The position numbers were made by a program, and so were the translations under genes. 64,000 nucleotides of DNA, from NCBI RefSeq assembly GCF_026627445.1, contig NZ_JAPNLJ010000019.1, forward strand, positions 62,001 through 126,000, read 5' to 3'. The stretch comes from Streptomyces sp. H27-H1 (GTDB lineage Bacteria > Actinomycetota > Actinomycetes > Streptomycetales > Streptomycetaceae). The notes under the pieces are model-generated. The model was not told where the DNA came from and searched no databases. It worked only from the letters and a program-made list of their open reading frames with translations. Positions 46,027 to 54,558 of the stretch are shown one piece after another (within the stretch, counting starts at the first letter, position 1; each line of letters begins with the position of its first letter).

Positions 46027-47829
46027 ATGCGTCGTCCCGCCGCAGCACGTCAATTAGCGCTCCTCGCACTCGCCGGTGCGCTCGTCTCCACCGGAGCGGC
46101 CGCCCCGCCGGCGGCCGACGGGACTCCCGCGAAGGTGCCGGTCGCCACCGGTTACGGCGGGGCCGTGGCCAGCGTCGACGCGGATGCGAGTGCGGCCGGC
46201 ATCGCCGTCCTGCGTTCAGGCGGCAACGCCGTGGACGCCGCCGTCGCGACGGCCGCCGCGCTCGGGGTCACCGAGCCGTACTCCGCCGGCATCGGCGGGG
46301 GCGGCTACTTCGTGTACTACGACGCCCGCTCCGGCCGGGTGCGCACCATCGACGGCCGCGAAACCGCCCCCGCGACCGCCACCGCCACCCTGTTCCAGGA
46401 GAACGGCCTGCCGATCCCCTTCGCCGAGGGCCAGACCAGCGGCCTCGGCGTCGGAGTCCCCGGCACTCCGGCGACCTGGCAGAGCGCGCTCGACGCCTGC
46501 GGCACCCGTCCGCTCCGCCAACTCCTGCGTCCCGCCGAGAAGCTGGCCCGCGACGGCTTCACCGTGGACGACACCTTCCGGTCCCAGACCGCGCTCAACG
46601 AGGCCCGGTTCCGGGACTTCCCGGACACCTCGGAACTCTTCCTGCCCGGCGGGGTCCTCCCGGTGGTCGGCTCCACCTTCAAGAACCCCGACCTGGCCGC
46701 CACGTACGCCGAGCTCGGCCGCAAGGGTACGGGCGCGCTCTACCGGGGCCCGCTGGCCGAGGACATCGTCCAGGCCGTGCGCACGCCCCCGGTGGACCCG
46801 GCCGCCACCCGTGTGGTGCGCCCCGGCGATCTGACCACCGGGGACCTGCGCGCGTACGCGACCAAGCGGCAGGACCCGACCCGGGTCGGCTACCGCGGCC
46901 TGGACGTCTACAGCATGGCCCCGTCCTCCTCCGGCGGCACCACCGTCGGAGAGGCGCTGAACATCCTTGAGCGCACCGACCTCGGCTCGCTCTCCGAAGC
47001 CCAGTACCTGCACCGCTTCATCGAGGCCTCCCGGATCTCCTTCGCCGACCGCGGCCGCTGGGTCGGTGACCCGGCCGCCGAGGACGTGCCCACGCGGGAG
47101 CTGCTCTCGCAGCGGTACGCCGATGCGCGCGGCTGCCTCATCGACCCGGGCAAGGCGCTGACCAGCCCGCTGGCTCCGGGCGATCCGCGCCACCCGGTCG
47201 CCTGCGGCGCCGCCGGGCAGGCCGCCCCGACCACGTACGAGGGGGAGAACACCACGCACCTGACGGTCGCCGACCGCTGGGGCAATGTGGTCTCCTACAC
47301 GCTGACCATCGAGTCGACCGGCGGCAGCGGCATCACCGTCCCCGGACGCGGCTTCCTGCTCAACAACGAGCTGACCGACTTCTCCTTCGCCCCGGCGGCC
47401 CCCGGCGTCCCCGACCCCAACCTGCCGGGACCCGGCAAACGGCCGCGCTCGTCGATGTCCCCGACCATCGTGCTGGAGGACGGACGCCCGGTGCTGGCGG
47501 TGGGCTCCCCGGGCGGGGCGACCATCATCACCACGGTGCTCCAGACCCTGACCGGACACCTGGACCGCGGGCTGCCGCTGGCCGAGGCCATTGCCGCGCC
47601 GCGGGCCAGCCAGCGCAACCAGACCACCACCGAGCTGGAACCGGGCCTGTGGGACAGCCCGGTCCGCGCCGAGCTGGAGGCCCTCGGCCAGGGCTTCCGG
47701 CAGAACCCGGAGATCGGCGCGGCCACCGGCGTGCAGCGGCTGCCCGACGGGCGCTGGCTGGCCGCGGCCGAGAAGACCCGGCGGGGCGGCGGCTCGGCGA
47801 TGGTGGTGCACCCGCACGGGAAGCCGTAG
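46027..47829 (+). CDS. ggt: Gamma-glutamyltransferase (secreted)
   Basis: The ATG at 46027 follows GGAGG at 6-nt spacing. The 600-residue precursor has a signal peptide ending near AAAPPAAD (about 30). The autocatalytic site is TTHLTVADRWGNVVS, whose first Thr becomes the small-subunit nucleophile. Other signatures are GGGGYFVYYD, RSSMSPTIVLEDG and SPGGATIITTVLQ. It cleaves glutathione-like gamma-glutamyl compounds outside the membrane. Mycothiol producers also carry several Ggt paralogues. Confidence 0.92.
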   Translation: MRRPAAARQLALLALAGALVSTGAAAPPAADGTPAKVPVATGYGGAVASVDADASAAGIAVLRSGGNAVDAAVATAAALGVTEPYSAGIGGGGYFVYYDARSGRVRTIDGRETAPATATATLFQENGLPIPFAEGQTSGLGVGVPGTPATWQSALDACGTRPLRQLLRPAEKLARDGFTVDDTFRSQTALNEARFRDFPDTSELFLPGGVLPVVGSTFKNPDLAATYAELGRKGTGALYRGPLAEDIVQAVRTPPVDPAATRVVRPGDLTTGDLRAYATKRQDPTRVGYRGLDVYSMAPSSSGGTTVGEALNILERTDLGSLSEAQYLHRFIEASRISFADRGRWVGDPAAEDVPTRELLSQRYADARGCLIDPGKALTSPLAPGDPRHPVACGAAGQAAPTTYEGENTTHLTVADRWGNVVSYTLTIESTGGSGITVPGRGFLLNNELTDFSFAPAAPGVPDPNLPGPGKRPRSSMSPTIVLEDGRPVLAVGSPGGATIITTVLQTLTGHLDRGLPLAEAIAAPRASQRNQTTTELEPGLWDSPVRAELEALGQGFRQNPEIGAATGVQRLPDGRWLAAAEKTRRGGGSAMVVHPHGKP

Positions 47830-47857
47830 ATCCGGGCGGGGACGCTCGGGAGACCGC

Positions 47858-48625
47858 CTACAGGGCGGTGAGGATCCGCGGGCCGGCGGCGGTGATCGCG
47901 ACCGTGTGCTCGGCGTGCGCGGCGCGGGTGCCGTCGACGGTCCGCAGGGTCCAGCCGTCCGCGTCGCAGGCGTAGTCGTCCGTGCCGCCCGCGATCAGCA
48001 TCGGCTCGATCGCGATCACCATGCCGGCGCGCAGCTTCGTACCCTGTCCGGCCGGGCCCTCGTTGGGCACGCCCGGCTCCTCGTGCATGGAGCGCCCGAT
48101 GCCGTGGCCGCCGAAGCCGTCGGGGATGCCGTACCCGGCGGCGCGGCAGACGTTGCCGATGGCGTGGGCGATGTCGCCGACGCGGTTGCCGGGCCGTGCC
48201 GCGGCGATGCCCGCGGCGAGGGCGGCCTCGGCGGTCTCGATGAGCCGCAGGTCGGCGGGGCGGGCCCGGCCCACGGTGAAGCTCACGGCCGCGTCGCCGA
48301 CCCAGCCGTCCAGTTTCGCGCCGCAGTCGATGCTGACCAGGTCGCCGTCGCGCAGCCGGTAGCCGTCGGGGATGCCGTGCACGATCGCGTCGTTGACCGA
48401 GGCGCAGATGACGGCAGGGAAGGGGACCGGCGCGAACCGGGGCCGGTAGCCGAGGAAGGGCGAGCTCGCGCCGGCCTCGCGGAGCACTTCGCGGGCGGCT
48501 CGGTCGAGCTCGAGCAGGGACACTCCCACGTCGGCCAGGTCCCGGACGGAGGCGAGGGCGTGTGCGACCACGCGGCCGGCGGCGCGCATCTGGTCGATCG
48601 ATCGGTCTGTCTTCAGTTCCATCAT
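47858..48625 (-). CDS. map: Methionine aminopeptidase, type I
   Basis: The 255-residue enzyme has the dinuclear metal ligands in SIDCGAKLDGWVGDAAVSF, the His of GGHGIGRSMHEEP, the Glu of IAIEPML and the Glu of EHTVAI. It removes N-terminal Met from nascent proteins. It lacks the N-terminal extension and is one of several paralogues expected in Streptomyces. TATAGT (48633-48638, reverse) is 7 bp before the ATG with no Shine-Dalgarno site, so a leaderless message is likely. Divergent from an XRE regulator. Confidence 0.93.
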   Translation of the reverse strand: MMELKTDRSIDQMRAAGRVVAHALASVRDLADVGVSLLELDRAAREVLREAGASSPFLGYRPRFAPVPFPAVICASVNDAIVHGIPDGYRLRDGDLVSIDCGAKLDGWVGDAAVSFTVGRARPADLRLIETAEAALAAGIAAARPGNRVGDIAHAIGNVCRAAGYGIPDGFGGHGIGRSMHEEPGVPNEGPAGQGTKLRAGMVIAIEPMLIAGGTDDYACDADGWTLRTVDGTRAAHAEHTVAITAAGPRILTAL

Positions 48626-48626
48626 G

Positions 48627-48668
48627 CCAATAACTATACCGGTATAACTGTAACGGGATAATTATTGG
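48627..48668. promoter_or_regulatory. AT-rich palindromic operator between map and the XRE gene
   Basis: The perfect palindrome TATACCGGTATA (48635-48646) is flanked by inverted CCAATAA (48627-48633) and TTATTGG (48662-48668). The palindrome overlaps the map -10 (TATAGT). The element GATAAT (48657-48662) is a -10 for the XRE gene. One bound repressor dimer could close both promoters. The region is markedly AT-rich against its surroundings. Confidence 0.6.
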
Positions 48669-48689
48669 GGTCCGGGGTAGAGTGGAGGC

Positions 48690-48941
48690 ATGGTCCGTAC
48701 CCCCCTCACCCCCGAAGAGCGCGAGCGCGGCGAGCGTCTGGGCGCCATGTTGCGCACGGCCCGCGGCGCTCGCAGCATGGTCGAGGTCGCGGCCAGCGCC
48801 GGGCTCTCCGCCGAAACCCTCCGCAAGATCGAGACCGGCCGGGCCCCGACCCCGGCCTTCTTCACCGTCGCCGCCCTCGCCGGGGCCCTCGGGCTCTCCC
48901 TGGACGAAGTGCTGCGGGGCTGCGCCCTCGTACCCGTGTGA
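48690..48941 (+). CDS. Small XRE-family HTH regulator
   Basis: The 83-residue product is almost entirely a Cro/C1-type HTH domain (RLGAMLRTARGARSMVEVAA, ETLRKIETGRAPTPAFFT). GGAGG lies one base before the ATG, which is tight. Its position opposite map, across a nested palindrome, suggests autorepression and control of map. No effector domain is present. Confidence 0.85.
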   Translation: MVRTPLTPEERERGERLGAMLRTARGARSMVEVAASAGLSAETLRKIETGRAPTPAFFTVAALAGALGLSLDEVLRGCALVPV

Positions 48942-48965
48942 GACCCGGGGGAGCGTGCGGGCCGC

Positions 48966-49040
48966 GGCCGTTCGGCCGCCGGGCCCGCCGTTCGGCATGT
49001 CCTCAGGGCGGGCCCGGCGGGCCCGGCGGGCCGAACGGCC
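48966..49040 (+). terminator. Long GC hairpin after the XRE gene
   Basis: A 24-bp arm at 48966-48989 pairs with 49016-49040 with one bulged G. The right arm contains a duplicated GGCCCGGCGG. Confidence 0.6.
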
Positions 49041-49093
49041 CAATCGGCGGTGGGAGTCCTGCGGCGCGGGGCAAGCGTGAAGGCGTGTCGGAC

Positions 49094-49510
49094 ATGAACG
49101 CATCCGTATCCGAGCGACTCGGCCTCGGAATCCTGGGCGCCCTCCTCGCGGGCGGCCTGCTGCTCGCGGCATGCGCCGCCCCCGAGGCCCAGGCCGAGGG
49201 CCCGGGCGAGGTGGTGTTCCACCACCCGGGCGTCGTCTTCAGCCACACCCGCGACCGGGGCGTCGCCGTCACCTACACCCGCTTCCAGCGGGACCGCGGT
49301 CCTGCCTCGACGAACGGCAGGACGCGATCGCCGCGTACACCCACGCCCTGCTGTGGTCGGTGAACGGCAAGACGTCCACGCCCGCAAGGCCGCACGGATC
49401 GTGGACGGCTGGTCGGCCGTGATGAAGCGCCACGTCGAGGACGACGCCGGACTCCAGGCCGCCTGTTCCGGCTCCACCTCGGCACGGGCCGCCGAGACCA
49501 TCCGTCCGGG
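49094..49510 (+). pseudogene. Alginate-lyase-family secreted protein, degenerate
   Basis: From ATG 49094 a signal sequence (lipobox-like LAAC) leads to HHPGVVFS, which matches the HPGVLVS start of actinobacterial alginate lyase family proteins. About 60-90 family residues are then missing. The frame shifts to CLDERQDAIAAYTHALLWS near 49302-49358. It shifts again to HARKAARIVDGWSAVMK near 49377-49430, ending with SARAAETIR. At least two frameshifts and an internal deletion make it non-functional. The remainder up to 49607 shows no gene. Confidence 0.65.
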
Positions 49511-49607
49511 AGGACGACCTGTTCGTGGCGCGGGAGACCCTCACGCACGGGCGGCCGGCTCCGGCGCAGGCCCTACTGGGTGACCCGCGCCGCGTAGGGT
49601 CGGGCGC

Positions 49608-50009
49608 ATGATGATCGAGGAGCTGGGCAGAGCGAAGTACGTCAGTCTCACCACCTTCCGCAAGGACGGCACGGCGGTGGCCACGCCGGTGTGGGCGGTG
49701 GCGGAGGGCGACGAGCTGTACGTGTGGACGCGCAGCGACTCGTGGAAGGTGAAGCGGATCCGCAACAACGCACAGGTCACCGTCGTGGCGTGTGACGTAC
49801 GCGGGCGGGTGGCCGAGGGGGCCGTGGCGGTCGAGGCGGAGGCACGCCTGCTGGACGTGGCGGGGCTGAAGGGGGTGCGGAAGCTGCTGCTGCGCAAGTA
49901 CACCTGGCAGTTCTGGCTGCTGGACGTGCCGGCCACCGTGTTCCGTCGCGGCGAGCGGCCTCACACCGCGATCGCGGTCAGGCTCGCCCCGCCCGCCGCC
50001 AAGCTTTGA
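49608..50009 (+). CDS. PPOX-class F420-dependent oxidoreductase
   Basis: The 133-residue split-barrel protein has ELGRAKYVSLTTFRKDGTAV, PVWAVAEGDELYVWT and SWKVKRIRNNAQVTVVACD, the usual small F420-binding pyridoxamine-oxidase-like fold. It may reduce or bind F420-linked substrates. TAGGGT (49595-49600) is 7 bp before ATG, a leaderless signature. Stand-alone gene. Confidence 0.85.
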   Translation: MMIEELGRAKYVSLTTFRKDGTAVATPVWAVAEGDELYVWTRSDSWKVKRIRNNAQVTVVACDVRGRVAEGAVAVEAEARLLDVAGLKGVRKLLLRKYTWQFWLLDVPATVFRRGERPHTAIAVRLAPPAAKL

Positions 50010-50054
50010 GACTCCTGTAGCCCGCCCGTAACACGGATGGGATCCAATGCGGGG

Positions 50055-52232
50055 ATGGAGACCGCGACTTCGCAGGTGATTGGCCAACTCTCCGGATACA
50101 TGCGGGGATTGACGCAGCGACTGAATCCCGGGGCGGGCTGGTACGGGGAGTTCCTGCGGCGGGACCCCGAAGGGATGCGGGCCTGTCTGGCCGGGGCCGC
50201 GATGCCTCCGTGGGACGTACTGGATTCACTGCTCACGGACTTGGCGGAAACGGTGGGCGCGGCGGCGCTCGCGCGGGAGACGCAGTACGCGGCCGGGCTG
50301 CGGACCGCGGCGGCCGGAGTCTGGGACCAGCTGCCGGGCGGTGTGGAAGAACTGCGCACGCTGCTCGCCTCGGCCGAGGAGCAGCAGGCGCGGGCCCAGG
50401 TGGCGCTGCGGGAGCTGTCGGCGCGGCTCGCGGAGACGGCCGACCCGGTGGAAGCGGAGGCCCTGTCCCGGGAACTCTCCTGGACCCGCGACGACGCCTC
50501 CCGCGCGACGGCCCGCCACACGGACCTGACGACCCGCCTGGAAGCGGCGGCCCCGGAGCCCGGCCGGTCCGGAGCCCGGCCGCCCGGATACCCGTCGCCG
50601 GGGAAGCCCGAACCCTTGAACGAAGTGCCCGCGCAGCGCTCCGCGGCATCGCCGGGGGCGCAGGCCCCGGAGCTCGACACGGTGCCTGCCGCGACATGGC
50701 CGGGTCCGCAGGACGGAATGCAGGACCCGACGCAGGGCCCAGCGCAGGAGGAAGCGCAGGACGGGGCCTGGGCTGCCACGTCGCCGGCTGCGCAGCAGGG
50801 ATCACGGGCCATGGCGCCGGGCGGGGCATCGGTGGGGGCCCGGGCGGGGGTACAGGTTCCGGCGTGGGCGGAGGCGTCGAGGGGCGCGTCGATCGCGACG
50901 CCGGCCGGGGGGCAGGCAGGGGTGCAAGGTCCGGCCCCGGCCGGGGAGCAGGCTGGGGTTCAAGGGCCGGGGTGGGCCGGGGAGCAGTCAGGAGCTCAGG
51001 GTCCGGCGTGGGCCGGGGCGTCGGCGGGTGAGCGGGCTGCGGCGCCGGGGGGCGAGGAGGAGCCGGCCGGGCGGGCCGAGGGGCGGTGGCTGCGCGGTGC
51101 GCGGCGGACCGGCGGGGCCCGGTACGCGGGTGCGGCGGCGCCCGAAGCCCAGGCCGTCACCACACCACCGGGGCATCCGTCGTCCGCCACGCCCCTGCGC
51201 GGCGCCCGCTTCGGGAGGCCCGCCCGTCCGGCAGCCGAGCCCGCCCCGGCGGGGGAGCGGCTACCGGAACAGGGCGCCCCGTCCGGCGGGTCCGCTCGCC
51301 CGGGCCCCGCGTGGGAAGCCCGTCACGAGTCCCTCCGCGAAGGCTCCGGCGGGCCGCACCCGGCTCCGAGCGCGGGACATGCCCCCGCCCCCGGCAGCGG
51401 CCCCGCCCCCGACCCGGGGCCACGACTCCGCCGGCAGGGCGCGCCCACCCAGTGGCCGGACCCGGCCCGGGCCGCCGGCTCGTCCGTCAGGTCGGCCCCG
51501 TGGCAGGACTCCGACCCCTATGGCAATCCGCAGGGCGTGCCCGCCCAGTGGCCGGACCGGCTGCCGGCCGGGTCGGTCCCGTGGCAAGGCTCCGCCTCTG
51601 ACGGCAGCTCGCAGGGCGTGCCTGCCCAGTGGCCGGACCCGCCCCATGGCGACGGCCGGTCCGGCGCGGGGGCCGGCCCCGGCACGCAAGGGACGTCATC
51701 GGCTTGGGATGGCTCCGCCCAAGGCCGAGGGGGTGGGTTAGTGGCGGGGCTCGTGGCGTTGCGGGGGCAGGGTCGGAGCGGGGAGGCGCATGCGCTGCTC
51801 TGCGAGGCCGCCGCCGGGCCCGCCGAGCGGCTGGCCGGGCTGGGGGAGGAGATGGGACGGGCCGGGCTGGCCGCGGACTGGGCCACCCTGCTCTGGGAGG
51901 CGGCCTCGCTGCCGCCCGCCCGGTTCGCCGCGGCCGCCGCCGCGCTCGGTCCGGCCGACCGCGACGCCTTGCTGCGTCAGGGTGTGGCCCGTCCGGCCGC
52001 CGAGATCGCCGAGGCTGCCCTCGTGCTCGCCGAGGCCGGACGGACCCGGGAGGCCGAGGCCCTGCTCGCGGCCTTCGTCCGGGTGCGCACCGCCGAGGAG
52101 TCGGTCCGGCTCGCCCGCCGGGACCCCGGGTGGTTCGTGCCCCGGCTGCTCCGCGCCGCCGAAGCCCTCTCGGGGGCTCATCACCGCGACCTGTTGCATG
52201 CACTTCGAGTCGCGAATCTGGCCGTCTCCTGA
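50055..52232 (+). CDS. Large Ala/Pro/Gly-rich protein with conserved ends, contains a TTA codon
   Basis: The 725-residue product (ATG 50055; ATG 50037 possible) has an ordered N-terminal part (1-175, partly coiled coil at 100-170). A low-complexity centre (175-560) follows, with repeats such as GVQGPAPAGEQAGVQGPGWA and QGVPAQWPD. The helical C-terminal domain (562-725) is rich in Ala/Leu/Glu. Databases often label such proteins UL36-like, which carries no functional meaning. A TTA codon (51738-51740) opens the C-terminal domain, so its synthesis is likely bldA-dependent. No signal peptide. Function unknown. Confidence 0.75.
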   Translation: METATSQVIGQLSGYMRGLTQRLNPGAGWYGEFLRRDPEGMRACLAGAAMPPWDVLDSLLTDLAETVGAAALARETQYAAGLRTAAAGVWDQLPGGVEELRTLLASAEEQQARAQVALRELSARLAETADPVEAEALSRELSWTRDDASRATARHTDLTTRLEAAAPEPGRSGARPPGYPSPGKPEPLNEVPAQRSAASPGAQAPELDTVPAATWPGPQDGMQDPTQGPAQEEAQDGAWAATSPAAQQGSRAMAPGGASVGARAGVQVPAWAEASRGASIATPAGGQAGVQGPAPAGEQAGVQGPGWAGEQSGAQGPAWAGASAGERAAAPGGEEEPAGRAEGRWLRGARRTGGARYAGAAAPEAQAVTTPPGHPSSATPLRGARFGRPARPAAEPAPAGERLPEQGAPSGGSARPGPAWEARHESLREGSGGPHPAPSAGHAPAPGSGPAPDPGPRLRRQGAPTQWPDPARAAGSSVRSAPWQDSDPYGNPQGVPAQWPDRLPAGSVPWQGSASDGSSQGVPAQWPDPPHGDGRSGAGAGPGTQGTSSAWDGSAQGRGGGLVAGLVALRGQGRSGEAHALLCEAAAGPAERLAGLGEEMGRAGLAADWATLLWEAASLPPARFAAAAAALGPADRDALLRQGVARPAAEIAEAALVLAEAGRTREAEALLAAFVRVRTAEESVRLARRDPGWFVPRLLRAAEALSGAHHRDLLHALRVANLAVS

Positions 52233-52406
52233 CCGTAAACGACCGGGTGTCGACGTAACTTCTGCGTTTGCTGATCCACTACTCCAACCGCGCAAGGCGG
52301 TCTTGCCCCCGGCCTGGCCGAGGCCTACCTTCAACTCCCTACGCGCAGCCGTCGTACACCCTCTACGTGCGTAGAAGCCGGCGTACCCCGTCGCGAGGAG
52401 CAGCTC

Positions 52407-53249
52407 ATGGCCCAAGTCGTCCGCGCCGCACTCGTCCAGGCCACCTGGACCGGAGACACCGAGTCGATGATCGCCAAACACGAGGAGCACGCCCGCCGGG
52501 CCGCCGCCCAGGGTGCGCGGATCATCGGCTTCCAGGAGGTGTTCAACGCCCCCTACTTCTGCCAGGTCCAGGAGCCCGAGCACTACCGCTGGGCCGAGGC
52601 CGTCCCCGACGGTCCCACCGTCCAGCGCATGCAGGCCCTCGCCCGCGAGACCGGCATGGTGATCGTCGTACCGGTCTTCGAGCTGGAGTCCGAGGGCTTC
52701 TACTACAACACCGCCGCGGTCATCGACGCCGACGGCAGCTATCTCGGCAAGTACCGCAAGCACCACATCCCCCAAGTCAGGGGATTCTGGGAGAAGTACT
52801 ACTTCCGCCCGGGCAACCTCGGCTGGCCCGTCTTCGACACCGCCGTCGGCCGGATCGGCGTCTACATCTGCTACGACCGCCACTTCCCGGAAGGCTGGCG
52901 TGAACTGGGCCTGGCCGGTGCCCAGTTGGTGTACAACCCGTCCGCGACCTCCCGTGGCCTGTCCTCGTACCTGTGGCAGCTGGAGCAGCCCGCCTCCGCC
53001 GTCGCCAACGAGTACTTCGTCGCCGCCATCAACCGCGTCGGCCAAGAGGAGTACGGCGACAACGACTTCTACGGCACCAGCTACTTCGTCGACCCGCGCG
53101 GGCAGTTCGTCGGGGAGGTCGCCAGCGACAAGGAGGAAGAGCTCCTCGTGCGCGACCTCGACTTCGACCTCATCAAGGAGGTCCGCGAGCAGTGGGCCTT
53201 CTACCGCGACCGGCGTCCCGACGCCTACGGAGGACTCGTACAGCCGTGA
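52407..53249 (+). CDS. Nitrilase-superfamily amidohydrolase, beta-ureidopropionase-like
   Basis: The ATG at 52407 has GAGGAG 6 nt upstream. The 280-residue enzyme has the Glu44 (GFQEVFNAPYFCQ), Lys118 (KYRKHHIP) and Cys155 (YICYDRHFPEG) triad. It resembles N-carbamoyl-beta-alanine amidohydrolase, which hydrolyses the open-ring pyrimidine product to beta-alanine, CO2 and ammonia. The dihydropyrimidinase two genes on makes this assignment coherent. It overlaps the aminotransferase by GTGA. Confidence 0.9.
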   Translation: MAQVVRAALVQATWTGDTESMIAKHEEHARRAAAQGARIIGFQEVFNAPYFCQVQEPEHYRWAEAVPDGPTVQRMQALARETGMVIVVPVFELESEGFYYNTAAVIDADGSYLGKYRKHHIPQVRGFWEKYYFRPGNLGWPVFDTAVGRIGVYICYDRHFPEGWRELGLAGAQLVYNPSATSRGLSSYLWQLEQPASAVANEYFVAAINRVGQEEYGDNDFYGTSYFVDPRGQFVGEVASDKEEELLVRDLDFDLIKEVREQWAFYRDRRPDAYGGLVQP

Positions 53250-54541
53250 CCAACCCGATCCCCCTGCACAGCCGGCACCGCTCCGTCCTGCCCGAATGGC
53301 TGGCGCTCTACTACGACCGCCCCATCGAGCTCACCCATGGCGAGGGCCGCCACGTCTGGGACGCCGACGGCAATCGCTACCTCGACTTCTTCGGCGGCAT
53401 CCTCACCACGATGACCGCCCACGCCCTGCCCGAGGTGACCAAGGCCGTCGCCGAACAGGCCGGGCGGATCATCCACTCCTCCACCCTCTACCTCAACCGC
53501 CCGATGGTCGAACTGGCCGAGCGCGTCTCGGCGTTGTCCGGCATCCCCGACGCCAGGGTCTTCTTCACCACCTCCGGCACCGAGGCCAACGACACCGCCC
53601 TGCTGCTCGCGACGACGTACCGCCGCTCCAACCAGATCCTGGCGATGCGCAACAGCTACCACGGTCGGTCCTTCTCCACCGTCTCGATCACCGGCAACCG
53701 GGGCTGGTCCCCGACCAGTCTCTCGCCGCTCCAGACCTACTACGTCCACGGCGCGGTCCGCACTCGAGGCCCCTTCGCGCACCTGAACGACGCCGACTTC
53801 ACCGCCGCCGCCGTCGCCGACCTGGAAGACGTACTCGGCCAGGCACGCGGCGGGGTCGCCGCACTCATCGCCGAACCGGTGCAGGGTGTGGGCGGGTTCA
53901 CCTCTCCGCCCGACGGGCTCTACGGTGCCTTCCGCGAGGTCCTCGACCGCCACGGCATCCTCTGGATCAGCGACGAGGTGCAGACCGGCTGGGGCCGTAC
54001 CGGCGACCACTTCTGGGGCTGGCAGGCCCACGCCCAGAACGGCCCGCCGGACATCATCACCTTCGCCAAGGGCATCGGCAACGGCATGTCCATCGGCGGA
54101 GTCGTGGCCCGCTCCGAGGTGATGAACTGCCTCGACTCCAACTCCATCTCCACCTTCGGCGGTTCACCGGTCACCATGGCCGCCGGCGTCGCCAACCTCG
54201 GGTACCTCCTCGAACACGACCTCCAGGGCAACGCCCGCCGCGTCGGCGGCCTGCTGCTGGAGCGGCTGCGGGCCGTCTGCGCGAGCGTGCCCGCCGTGCG
54301 GGAGGTACGCGGCCGGGGCCTGATGGCCGGCCTGGAGCTGACGAAGCCCGGCACCGACCAGGCCGACCCGGACGCGGCCGCGGCCGTACTGGAAGCCGCC
54401 CGGACCGGCGGCCTGCTGCTCGGCAAGGGCGGCGGCCACAACACCAGCGTGCTGCGCATCGCGCCGCCGCTCTCCCTCACCGTCGCCGAGGCGGAAGAGG
54501 GAGCCGAGATCCTCGCCGAGGCCCTCCGCATCCTCAACTAG
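53246..54541 (+). CDS. Class III PLP aminotransferase (beta-alanine/AGXT2-like)
   Basis: The 431-residue enzyme has the class III signatures TSGTEANDTALLLAT, LIAEPVQGVGG, WISDEVQTGWGRTG and the PLP lysine in TFAKGIGNGMSIG. In the pyrimidine operon it would transaminate beta-alanine or 3-aminoisobutyrate with pyruvate or glyoxylate. The preceding gene overlaps by GTGA and dihydropyrimidinase follows after 17 bp. Confidence 0.9.
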   Translation: MTNPIPLHSRHRSVLPEWLALYYDRPIELTHGEGRHVWDADGNRYLDFFGGILTTMTAHALPEVTKAVAEQAGRIIHSSTLYLNRPMVELAERVSALSGIPDARVFFTTSGTEANDTALLLATTYRRSNQILAMRNSYHGRSFSTVSITGNRGWSPTSLSPLQTYYVHGAVRTRGPFAHLNDADFTAAAVADLEDVLGQARGGVAALIAEPVQGVGGFTSPPDGLYGAFREVLDRHGILWISDEVQTGWGRTGDHFWGWQAHAQNGPPDIITFAKGIGNGMSIGGVVARSEVMNCLDSNSISTFGGSPVTMAAGVANLGYLLEHDLQGNARRVGGLLLERLRAVCASVPAVREVRGRGLMAGLELTKPGTDQADPDAAAAVLEAARTGGLLLGKGGGHNTSVLRIAPPLSLTVAEAEEGAEILAEALRILN

Positions 54542-54558
54542 CACGGGGGAAGACGTAC

